The notes below the pieces were generated by a model. The model saw only the letters and a program-made list of their open reading frames with translations. It searched no databases and had not been told where the DNA came from. From Micromonospora sp. CCTCC AA 2012012 (GTDB lineage Bacteria > Actinomycetota > Actinomycetes > Mycobacteriales > Micromonosporaceae), in the NCBI RefSeq assembly GCF_040499845.1, contig NZ_CP159342.1, forward strand, positions 4,402,001 through 4,466,000: a stretch of DNA of 64,000 nt, given 5' to 3'. The position numbers and the translations under genes were made by a program. The stretch's first letter is position 1; the number at the start of each line of letters is the position of its first letter. Positions 55,900 to 64,000 of the stretch are shown here, one piece after another.

Positions 55900-57536
55900 G
55901 AGTAGACCTCCTCCTGCTTGCGGGTCCGGGCGAAGCTGACCGCCGACACCGTGGCCACGATCGCGAAGATGAAGATCGAGACGGCGGCCGCCAACCCGAA
56001 CTCGGCGCCCTGGGCGCCGAAGGCGAGCCGGTAGGTGTAGGTGATCAGCAGGTCGGTGGCGCCGTTGGCCGGGTTGTCCGGCGCGAACGGGCCACCCTCG
56101 GTGGTCAGCAGGATCGCGTTGACGTTGTTGAAGTTGTACGCGAACGACGCGATCAGCAGCGGCGAGAGCGCGACCAGCAGCAGCGGCAGGGTGACCGCCC
56201 GGAACGACTGCCACGGCGTCGCGCCGTCGACCGACGTGGCCTCGGTCAGCTCCCGCGGGATGGCCTGGAGCGCACCGGTGGCCACCAGGAACATGTACGG
56301 GTAGCCCAGCCAGAGCTGCACCAGCAGCACCGCGATCCGGGCCGACCAGCTGCCGCCGAACCAGTCGACACCGACCCCGAAGAGGTTGTTGATCAGGCCG
56401 AAGTCGGTGTTGAACATGTCCCGCCAGACCAGCAGCATCGCGAACGACGGCATGGCGTACGGCAGGATCAGCAGCACCCGGTAGAAGTTGGTGCCCTTCA
56501 TCCGGGGCGAGTGCAGGGCGAGCGCGATGGCCATGCCGAGCAGGAAGGTGAAGCCGGTGGAGCCCAGCGCGAAGGCGAAGTTCCAGGCCAGCGTGCCGAA
56601 GAACGGCCCGGAGATGCCGGGGTCGGTGAGCACCCGGCTGAAGTTCTTCAGCCCGACGTTGACCTTCCAGCCCTGGGTCAGCCGTTCGCCGTCGGCGGCG
56701 ACGAAGGAGCCGGCACCCTCGTCGGCGGTCCAGGTCTTGCCGCTCTCGCTGTCCTTGATGCAGTCGCACCCGGCGTCGTACGCCCGGATGGCCTTGCCCT
56801 CGTAGGCGCGGGACAGGCCGGAGGAGCGCAGCGCACCACCGGCGGTGGGGACCACCAGGTCGGTGATCTCCTTGCTGCGGGCGCTGGCCTGGCCGAAGTT
56901 GAGCACGGTGTAGCCGTCGGCGGCGGTGACCTTGCCGGTCGGGGTGACCGTGACCTGGCCGGGGTCGAGCTTGCGCAGCCCACCGGCGTCACCGGCGGAG
57001 ACCTCGCGGGTCTTCGGGTCGGTGACCAGGAAGACCAGCGGGCCGGTGGCCGGGTCGCCCTTGGTGGCGATGGAGAGCGCGTACTCGGCGGAGCCGGGGA
57101 CCTGCTTCACCGAGGAGCTCTGGATGGCGACGATCGCGTCGTCCTTGGTGCCGCGGTGGCCGTCGCCGAAGTTCGTGAAGGCGGTGCTGGCGGTGTAGAG
57201 CACCGGGAAGATCTGGAAGGCGATCAGGAAGAGCGTGCCGGGGACCAGGTACTTCGCCGGGATGTGCCGCCGGGTGAGGTAGAGGTAGAACAGGACGGCG
57301 GTGGTGGCCACCAGGATGGCCAGGCCGGTCCACATCTTGGCCTCGATGAGCGGGAAGGCCGCCCAGAGCGCGATCCCGGCCACCAGGCCGAGCAGGACCA
57401 CCTTGACGATGAGGCCGGTCACGGTGATCGGCGCGTGGTTCCGCGCGGTACGGGACTTGCGCGGGAGCCCGGAGCGAACGGGCCCCCGGCCCGGGGTCTG
57501 CGTGGCAGACCCCGGGCCGGACAGCGACGTGCTCAT
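55896..57536 (-). CDS. malF: Maltodextrin ABC permease MalF
   Basis: The 546-residue permease is longer than most Gram-positive MalF proteins because a P2-like extracytoplasmic domain (about 115-285) separates the third and fourth helices, as in E. coli MalF. It has the EAA motif ELTEATSVDGATPWQSFRAVTLP near residue 435. ATG 57536 overlaps the malE stop by one base (TAATG). The first codons contain a 16-bp perfect hairpin (57486-57520), which would form just after the malE stop. Coupled expression with malE and malG is clear. Confidence 0.93.
   Translation of the reverse strand: MSTSLSGPGSATQTPGRGPVRSGLPRKSRTARNHAPITVTGLIVKVVLLGLVAGIALWAAFPLIEAKMWTGLAILVATTAVLFYLYLTRRHIPAKYLVPGTLFLIAFQIFPVLYTASTAFTNFGDGHRGTKDDAIVAIQSSSVKQVPGSAEYALSIATKGDPATGPLVFLVTDPKTREVSAGDAGGLRKLDPGQVTVTPTGKVTAADGYTVLNFGQASARSKEITDLVVPTAGGALRSSGLSRAYEGKAIRAYDAGCDCIKDSESGKTWTADEGAGSFVAADGERLTQGWKVNVGLKNFSRVLTDPGISGPFFGTLAWNFAFALGSTGFTFLLGMAIALALHSPRMKGTNFYRVLLILPYAMPSFAMLLVWRDMFNTDFGLINNLFGVGVDWFGGSWSARIAVLLVQLWLGYPYMFLVATGALQAIPRELTEATSVDGATPWQSFRAVTLPLLLVALSPLLIASFAYNFNNVNAILLTTEGGPFAPDNPANGATDLLITYTYRLAFGAQGAEFGLAAAVSIFIFAIVATVSAVSFARTRKQEEVYS
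57486..57520 (-). other. Perfect 16-bp stem-loop in the first codons of malF
   Basis: CCGGCCCGGGGTCTGC (57486-57501) and GCAGACCCCGGGCCGG (57505-57520) with loop GTG. It lies 16 nt after the malE stop in the transcript and inside codons 6-17 of malF. A role in setting malE above malF/malG levels is inferred. Confidence 0.7.
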
Positions 57537-58792
57537 TACTTGATCTGACCCTGGATGGTCTTGCCAGCGGCCGTGATCGTCTTGGCCGGGTCGGCGCCAC
57601 CGATGATGGCGGCCTCCGCCTTGCCGAACGGGTCCCAGATCGCGGCCATGGCCGGGATCGCCGGGAGCACCTGGCCGTTCTTACCGGCCTCCGAGAACTT
57701 CGCCAGGTCCGGGTCCTCGCCCTTGACCTGGTCGAACGCGGCGGTCAGCGCCGGCGGGCGCGGCTCGGCCTTGTAGAGCGCGACGGCCAGCTCGGGCTTG
57801 GTCACGTAGTTGCTGACGAACTCCTGGGCCAGGGCCTTGTTCTTGCCCTTGGCGGCGACGTAGAACGCCTGGACGCCCACGAACGGCTGGGCCTCCTTGC
57901 CGCCGGCGAAGCCGGGGACCGGGGAGATGTCGTACTTGATGCCGGCCTTCTTGGCGTCGGCGATCGCCCACGGGCCGGAGACCAGGTAGGCGCACTTCTT
58001 GCCGGTGAAGGTGGCGATCGAGTTGTCGCCGGTGATGGAGCGCTTCAGCGCACCGTCGCCCTTCTCACCGAGCTTGGCGATCTTCTGGAAGGCCGCGATC
58101 GACTCCGGCTTGCCCACGCCCAGGTCCTTCGGGTCGTAGTCGCCGTTGGCGCCGGTGCCGAAGAGGTAGCCGCCACCCGAGGTGTACAGCGGGTAGATGT
58201 GGTACGCGTCGCCGTTCTGGCCGGACTGGAGGCAGAGGATCTCGCTGGCCTTCTTCTGGGCCTTGAGCTGCTTGCCGGTGGCGACCAGTTCCTCGATCGT
58301 CTTCGGGGCGTTGGGGGCCAGCTCGGTGTTGCGGATCAGCGCGATGTTCTCGGTCGCGTAGGGCACGCCGTAGAGCTGACCGTTGAAGGTCACCGCCTTG
58401 ATGGCGGTCTCGTTGAACGCGCTCTTCTGCTCGGCGGCGAGCTGGACCGGGTCGATGGCGCCGTTCTGGACCAGGTTGCCGATCCAGTCGTGCGCGCCGA
58501 CCACGACGTCCGGGCCGCTGCCCTGCTGCGAGGCGGTCACGAAGTTGGTCTGCAGGTCCTTGGAGACGGCCTGCACCTCGACGGTGACCCCGTTCTCCTT
58601 GCCGAACTGCTCGGCGAACGGCTTGAGGGCGGCGGTCCGCTTGTCGTCGGCCCAGATGACCAGCTTGCCGCTCGCGGCCGCCGGCTTGGCGGACTCCTTG
58701 GCGGCCGGCTTGTCGCTGTCGCTACCGCCGCAGCCGGAGGCGGCGAGCGCCAGGCCGAGGACGGCGACCACACCCGCGGTACGGATGCGCAT
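57536..58792 (-). CDS. malE: Maltodextrin-binding lipoprotein MalE
   Basis: The 418-residue protein has a signal peptide with lipobox LAASGC (Cys about 23), then the extracellular solute-binding fold: GKLVIWADDKRTAALKPFAEQFG, YGVPYATENIALIRN and AYLVSGPWAIADA, typical of MalE. ATG 58792 is preferred because AGGAG lies 6 nt upstream. The long upstream frame continues into the divergent regulator and is not real. It is the first gene of malEFG and is transcribed divergently from the LacI-type regulator across a region rich in CTTGC/GCAAG half-sites. Confidence 0.94.
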   Translation of the reverse strand: MRIRTAGVVAVLGLALAASGCGGSDSDKPAAKESAKPAAASGKLVIWADDKRTAALKPFAEQFGKENGVTVEVQAVSKDLQTNFVTASQQGSGPDVVVGAHDWIGNLVQNGAIDPVQLAAEQKSAFNETAIKAVTFNGQLYGVPYATENIALIRNTELAPNAPKTIEELVATGKQLKAQKKASEILCLQSGQNGDAYHIYPLYTSGGGYLFGTGANGDYDPKDLGVGKPESIAAFQKIAKLGEKGDGALKRSITGDNSIATFTGKKCAYLVSGPWAIADAKKAGIKYDISPVPGFAGGKEAQPFVGVQAFYVAAKGKNKALAQEFVSNYVTKPELAVALYKAEPRPPALTAAFDQVKGEDPDLAKFSEAGKNGQVLPAIPAMAAIWDPFGKAEAAIIGGADPAKTITAAGKTIQGQIK

Positions 58793-58990
58793 CGGTACTC
58801 CTGTCGTCATGGCGGCCCGCCGGGGGAAGGGCGGCCCGCCAGTGGAAACCTCTGAAAGTTCTTGCTGACCGGCGCCGGGGTGCTGCGCCGCTGCTCTCGC
58901 ATGTTGCGGGGACGTTAGCAAGAGGTTGCAGAGAATGGAAGGGCTTGCAGAAGTGTACGCAAGAACTTGCCCTTGAGCTAAAGTGCCGCC
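58793..58990. promoter_or_regulatory. malE-malR divergent promoter region with multiple CTTGC/GCAAG half-sites
   Basis: Half-sites are CTTGC (58861), GCAAG (58918), CTTGCAG (58944-58950) and GCAAGAACTTGC (58959-58970). TAAAGT (58979-58984) ends 6 nt before the regulator ATG, giving a leaderless -10 that the last half-site overlaps on its -35 side. Two GGCGGCCCGCC palindromes (58811-58821, 58830-58840) lie in the malE leader. Confidence 0.6.
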
Positions 58991-60082
58991 ATGCGCGCTC
59001 GACTGTCCGACATCGCCCAACAGGCCGAAGTCAGCGAGGCCACGGTGTCGCGGGTGCTCAACGACCGCCCCGGAGTGGCCCCCGAGACCCGGCAAGCCGT
59101 CCTGACCGCCCTCGATGTGCTCGGCTACGAGCGCCCCGCCCGGCTGCGCAAGCGCAGCGCGGGTCTGGTCGGCCTGGTGGTGCCGGAACTCGACAACCCG
59201 ATCTTCCCGGCGTTCGCCCAGGTCATCGAGTCGACCCTGGCGCAGAGCGGCTTCACGCCGGTGCTGTGCACCCAGACCCCCGGCGGGGTCACCGAGGACG
59301 AGTACGTCGAGATGCTGCTGGACCGGCAGGTCTCCGGCATCGTCTTCGTCTCCGGGCTGCACGCCGACACCGCGGCCAACCACGACCGCTACCGGGCGCT
59401 GATCGCCCGCCCGCTGCCCGTGGTCATGATCAACGGGTACGCCCCCGGCATCCCCGCCCCCTTCGTCTCCTGCGACGACCGGGAGGCCACCGAGCTGGCC
59501 GTCGCCCACCTGGTCGCGCTCGGGCACCGGCGGATCGGCCTGATCACCGGCCCGGACCGGTTCGTGCCGGTGCAGCGCCGGGTGGCGGGCTTCCGGGCCG
59601 CCGTACCGCGGCTGGCCGGCGTGCCGGAGAGCGAGCTGGACGACCTGGCCGAGCTCTCCCTCTTCGGCGTCGAGGGCGGCGAGGCCGCCGCCGGCCGGCT
59701 GATCGAGCGCGGCGTGACCGGCATCGTCTGCGGCTCCGACCTGATGGCCCTCGGCGCGATCCGGGCGGCCCGGCAGCGCGGGCTCGCCGTACCGGCGGAC
59801 ATCTCCGTGGTCGGTTACGACGACTCCCCGCTGATGGCCTTCACCGACCCGCCGCTGACCACCATGCGCCAGCCGGTCACGGCGATGGCGGTGGCCGCCG
59901 TCCGGGCGCTGGTCGACGAGATCAACGGGCACGCCGCCCCGCACTCGGAGTACCTGTTCCGTCCGGAGCTGGTGGTGCGCGGCTCGACCGCCGTCATCCG
60001 GCAGCCGGACGCCCCGGCGGCGCCCGCCACCGGCCCGGCCCGGCAGCGCCCGGCCACTCCCACCCTCGCCGTACCGGCCTGA
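58991..60082 (+). CDS. malR: LacI-family repressor of the maltodextrin locus (MalR-like)
   Basis: The 363-residue protein has a LacI HTH (1-50: LSDIAQQAEVSEATVSRVLN) and a sugar-binding effector domain. The hinge helix ARLRKRSAGLVG and the sugar-domain motifs VPELDNPIFPAF, VVMINGYAPGI, and VPADISVVGYDDSPLMAF are typical. It is divergent from malE and followed by the alpha-glucosidase gene, and half-sites of its likely operator are in both promoters. ATG 58991 begins at the +1 position of a leaderless transcript. The last 20 residues are an Ala/Pro tail. Confidence 0.92.
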   Translation: MRARLSDIAQQAEVSEATVSRVLNDRPGVAPETRQAVLTALDVLGYERPARLRKRSAGLVGLVVPELDNPIFPAFAQVIESTLAQSGFTPVLCTQTPGGVTEDEYVEMLLDRQVSGIVFVSGLHADTAANHDRYRALIARPLPVVMINGYAPGIPAPFVSCDDREATELAVAHLVALGHRRIGLITGPDRFVPVQRRVAGFRAAVPRLAGVPESELDDLAELSLFGVEGGEAAAGRLIERGVTGIVCGSDLMALGAIRAARQRGLAVPADISVVGYDDSPLMAFTDPPLTTMRQPVTAMAVAAVRALVDEINGHAAPHSEYLFRPELVVRGSTAVIRQPDAPAAPATGPARQRPATPTLAVPA

Positions 60083-60169
60083 GTCGTCCCCGCCCGCAGC
60101 GCGCGTCCTGACCAGTGGGACAGCGCGGCGGGTGACGACGCGCTGGCCGGCGGGTGATTGCCGTCATTT

Positions 60170-60198
60170 CTTGCGCAAGGAATGCTTGACTCTTGCAG
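60170..60198 (+). promoter_or_regulatory. Mal operator at the alpha-glucosidase promoter
   Basis: The palindrome CTTGCGCAAG (60170-60179) and the half-site CTTGCAG (60192-60198) flank TTGACT (60186-60191), which resembles a -35; CATCCT, about 18 nt downstream, is a weak -10. The half-sites match those between malE and malR. Confidence 0.55.
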
Positions 60199-60292
60199 CG
60201 CTCGGGCGGCATCCTGCTCTGACACCCGCGCCCACCACCCACCCCCGCGCGGCGTGCCGCCGTCCCGCGCCAGAGAACGGGGTTCGACACCG

Positions 60293-61930
<1,638 letters not shown>

Positions 61931-62022
61931 GCCGGGTAACCCGCCATTGACCTGGTCGTCCGTTGTGCCCCGCGCCGACGGGCGACTGGGCTACCGACCC
62001 CTTGTGGTGGGGGGTGAGGTGG

Positions 62023-62062
62023 CGCCGGCGCCTCGGGGAGTCCGCTTCCCGGGGCGCCGGCG
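62023..62062. terminator. Bidirectional terminator hairpin
   Basis: CGCCGGCGCCTCGGG (62023-62037) and CCCGGGGCGCCGGCG (62048-62062) pair at 14 of 15 positions between the convergent glucosidase and unknown genes. Confidence 0.7.
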
Positions 62063-62077
62063 TCCATCTGGGGCCGG

Positions 62078-62521
62078 TCAGTCGCCCCGGCTGGTCAGCA
62101 GCTTGGCGATCCGGGTGAAGCCGGCCCGCAGCTCCGTCTCGCTCGGCGCGGTCAACGGCTCGGGGGCCGGCTCCCGCTCGGCGGCCAGCTCCAGCTCCTC
62201 GTCGATCACGTCCTCGAAGTCGCCGTAGAGGTCCGCCTCGTCGGTCCGGGCGGCCTCGTCCTCGGCGGCGATCTGCGCGGCGGCGATCTCGCCCCGGATC
62301 TCCTCGGCCGACAGCGCCGGCAGCAGCGGCTCGACCACCGCCATCAACTGCTCCTCGGCCACCACCGCCTCGGCCAGGGCGAGCGCGTGCGGTCGCTCGT
62401 ACGGCCCGCAGACCACCGGTTCCCACTCGTCGGCGTCACCGAGCGGCCCGAAGGTGATGATCCACGGCAGGCCGAGCATCGGCGAGTCGTCCGGCAGGTC
62501 CAGCGTCACGAGTGCCCCCAT
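62078..62521 (-). CDS. Acidic conserved hypothetical protein
   Basis: The 147-residue protein (from ATG 62521) begins with a short domain (MGALVTLDLPDDSPML, WIITFGPLGDADEWEPVVCGPYERPHALALAEAVV) and continues as an acidic, alanine-rich helix. No known motif, signal peptide or membrane segment is present. GTG 62578 would add 19 residues. Its position after the convergent terminator and before a GntR gene gives no clue to its role. Confidence 0.6.
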   Translation of the reverse strand: MGALVTLDLPDDSPMLGLPWIITFGPLGDADEWEPVVCGPYERPHALALAEAVVAEEQLMAVVEPLLPALSAEEIRGEIAAAQIAAEDEAARTDEADLYGDFEDVIDEELELAAEREPAPEPLTAPSETELRAGFTRIAKLLTSRGD

Positions 62522-62581
62522 CGGCCCATCATCGCCGCCCCCGGCGTTGACGTGGGGCGCACCCGCCAAGATCCGCACCAG

Positions 62582-62632
62582 TTCAGGGAAAGAGTGGCCT
62601 CGGCACGCCGGAAAGCCCCTCTTTCCGGGAAA
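62582..62632. terminator. CGGAAAGAG-family hairpin, copy 3 (degenerate)
   Basis: TTCAGGGAAAGAGTGGCC near 62582 pairs imperfectly with the segment ending 62632 that contains CCTCTTTCCGGGAA. It resembles copies at 20986 and 25075 and lies after the GntR gene on the minus strand. Confidence 0.55.
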
Positions 62633-62676
62633 GTGCGCGGCCGCGGAGGGGGCGCGGCCCGAGGTGGGGCGGGGTG

Positions 62677-63045
62677 TCAGGCGGGGTGGGTGGCGTCGAG
62701 GGCGGCGCGGACGAGGGCCAGCGCGCGGTCCCGGGGTACCCCCAGCCGGACCGCCTCGGCGGCGTACTCCGCCGCCGCCCGCTGCAACCGGTCCGTCGCG
62801 TCGTCGCGGCCGGGAGCCACCACGGTCCCGTGCCGGCCCCGGGTCTCCACCAGCCCGGCCGTTTCCAGCTCCCGGTACGCGCGGGCCACCGTGTTCACCG
62901 CCAGCCCGAGGTCGCCGGCGAGCTGCCGGACGGCGGGCAGCCGGGTGCCGACCGGCAGCCGACCGTCCCCGATCATGCCGGCGAGCTGCCCCCGCACCTG
63001 CTCGTACGGCGGCACCGGGGAGGACTGGTCGATCCGGATCCGCAC
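62677..63045 (-). CDS. GntR-family regulator (YtrA type, short)
   Basis: The 122-residue protein is a GntR winged helix (IRIDQSSPVPPYEQVRGQLAGMI, LPAVRQLAGDLGLAVNTVARAYRELETAGLVETRGRHGTVV) with only a short helical tail, as in the YtrA subfamily that often controls ABC transporter or membrane genes. GTG 63045 is directly after the BrkB gene stop (1-bp gap), with GGGAGGGG about 8 nt upstream, so the two genes are one transcript. Confidence 0.88.
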   Translation of the reverse strand: MRIRIDQSSPVPPYEQVRGQLAGMIGDGRLPVGTRLPAVRQLAGDLGLAVNTVARAYRELETAGLVETRGRHGTVVAPGRDDATDRLQRAAAEYAAEAVRLGVPRDRALALVRAALDATHPA

Positions 63046-63046
63046 C

Positions 63047-63994
63047 TCAGCCCGCCCCTCCCGGCGCACCCGGATCGGTCTCCGGGTCGATCTCGTCGGC
63101 CTCCACGTCCACCTCCGCCGCCGCGCCCCCCTCGGCCAGGTCCACCACCCGACCGGCCCGGCTGGTGGCCGCCAGGGCGGCGCCGAAGAGCACCAGCTGG
63201 TTGAGCAGATAGAGATAGAGCAGCAGCCCCACCGCGGTCGCCACCACGGTGTACGCGGGGTTCCGCTCGGTGCGTACCACGTAGTAGCGGCCGACCGTGT
63301 TCAACAGGGTGATCCCGACGGCGACCAGCAGCACCACCGGCCGCAGCCGTCGGCGGCTCATCCGCAGCCGGGGCACCGCCACCAGCAGCGCGGTCGCCAG
63401 CACCGCGTTGACCAGGACACTGAGCACCGCGCTGATCGTGGTCAGCCCGACCGATCCGGTGCTCTTCAGCAGGTAGCGCAGCACCGACTCCAGCGCGTCG
63501 ACGGCCGCCACCGAGATGCCGAGCATCACGAAGACCGCCACCAGCACGCCCAGGTCGACCAGGCGGCGGATGATCAGGTTGCCGGGCTGCTGGTTGAGCC
63601 CGTACATCAGGCGCTGCGAGGAGCGGATCGCCTCCACCCAGCCGATCCCGGTGAAGACCAGGATGACCAGGCCGATCACCCCGACGGTGTTGCTGCTCTG
63701 GGCGATCTGCTGCGGGTCGAGGAACGGCAGGTTCTCCTCGAGGAAGTTGGCGGCGGCGGCGCTGACCTCGTCGTTGTCCTGCAGGATCGCCCCGAAGATC
63801 CAGTACGCGACCAGGGCGAGCGCGAAGACCGCGAAGAAGCCGTAGTAGGCGATGGCCGCGGCGAGCCGGCCGGCCAGCACGTCGGTGTAGAGCGTGCCGG
63901 CCCGCCACACGTGGTCGAAGGCCGCCGAGCGGTCCCGTACCGCGTCGATCCGACGCCCCAGCCCGGCCTCGATCCGGCCGATCACGTTCACCAC
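63047..63994 (-). CDS. YihY/BrkB-family membrane protein
   Basis: The product is 315 residues with five or six membrane helices. Motifs include LAGRLAAAIAYYGFFAVFALALVAY near the N-terminus, ENLPFLDPQQI, and the RSSQRLMYGLNQQPGN loop, typical of YihY/virulence factor BrkB proteins. Function is unknown; some relatives are annotated as RNase BN in error. GTG 63994 gives a typical N-terminus, but the frame is open to the window edge, so the true start could lie beyond it. The C-terminus is an acidic tail. Confidence 0.85.
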   Translation of the reverse strand: MVNVIGRIEAGLGRRIDAVRDRSAAFDHVWRAGTLYTDVLAGRLAAAIAYYGFFAVFALALVAYWIFGAILQDNDEVSAAAANFLEENLPFLDPQQIAQSSNTVGVIGLVILVFTGIGWVEAIRSSQRLMYGLNQQPGNLIIRRLVDLGVLVAVFVMLGISVAAVDALESVLRYLLKSTGSVGLTTISAVLSVLVNAVLATALLVAVPRLRMSRRRLRPVVLLVAVGITLLNTVGRYYVVRTERNPAYTVVATAVGLLLYLYLLNQLVLFGAALAATSRAGRVVDLAEGGAAAEVDVEADEIDPETDPGAPGGAG

Positions 63995-64000
63995 GTCATC

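Noticed and set aside
57536..59944. An 802-codon frame that would extend malE into the regulator gene
   Set aside because: Codon use and the lipobox show that malE starts at 58792; the rest is antisense to malR.

Overview
The window looks like a chromosomal stretch from a high-GC actinomycete, most probably Micromonospora or a close relative in the Micromonosporaceae. The reasons are the roughly 72% GC with strong GC3 bias, frequent GTG starts and ATGA/GTGA overlaps, a two-GNAT mycothiol-synthase-like protein, a GPP34 protein, a complete Cvn 'conservon' (sensor kinase, roadblock, DUF742, GTPase), and palindromic intergenic elements that recur along the window. No rRNA, tRNA, CRISPR array or intact mobile element was found. 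Gene content is mainly core and lineage-specific metabolism rather than a natural-product cluster.

Layout. 0-3.3 kb: two half-transporter genes of a heterodimeric ABC exporter. 3.2-5.0 kb: a short threonyl-tRNA synthetase paralogue, preceded by a candidate leader peptide with three consecutive Thr codons and a terminator-like hairpin. 5-16 kb: DedA protein, LpdA-type flavoprotein, gamma-glutamylcyclotransferase fold protein, GNAT protein, uncharacterised proteins, metallo-beta-lactamase-fold protein, DUF4349 lipoprotein, M20 amidohydrolase and an acyl-CoA mutase large chain. 16-25 kb: membrane Ser/Thr kinase, phosphohexomutase, GPP34 protein, upp, deoC and a paired aldehyde dehydrogenase plus catalytically incomplete partner. 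25-30 kb: BlaI repressor, M56 peptidase, a small membrane ORF resembling the CydB C-terminus, then cydDC. 30-35 kb: an acidic protein, a large protein that appears to be a domesticated IS110-type transposase domain with a disordered tail, and a binding lipoprotein. 35.6-40.8 kb: the four-gene conservon on the minus strand. 41-52 kb: a nucleoside block (udk, add, an RlmA-type methyltransferase, a DUF4272 protein, deoA, cdd, two permeases, an ATPase and a BMP lipoprotein). 52.5-62 kb: a maltodextrin locus (malEFG, GH13 amylase, LacI-type regulator, GH13 alpha-glucosidase). 62-64 kb: an unknown acidic protein, a GntR regulator and a YihY/BrkB membrane protein.

How the parts fit. The BMP/ATPase/permease importer, cdd, deoA, add, udk, upp and deoC make a nearly complete pathway from external nucleosides to bases, pentose phosphates and acetaldehyde, which the deoC-linked aldehyde dehydrogenase could oxidise. 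The mal locus imports maltodextrins and cleaves them inside the cell under a regulator whose likely half-sites (CTTGC/GCAAG) lie at both divergent promoters. The IS110-derived protein and the conservon kinase carry the same C-terminal GLPKR-x-P motif, suggesting they dock on a common partner.

The most interesting observations are the Thr leader-peptide attenuator, a palindromic element inserted in frame in the methyltransferase gene, the domesticated IS110 domain sharing a tail with the conservon kinase, the CydB-like relic ORF, a split ALDH16-like pair, and a hairpin in the first codons of malF next to the malE stop. All function calls rest on reading motifs by eye. No database search was run.
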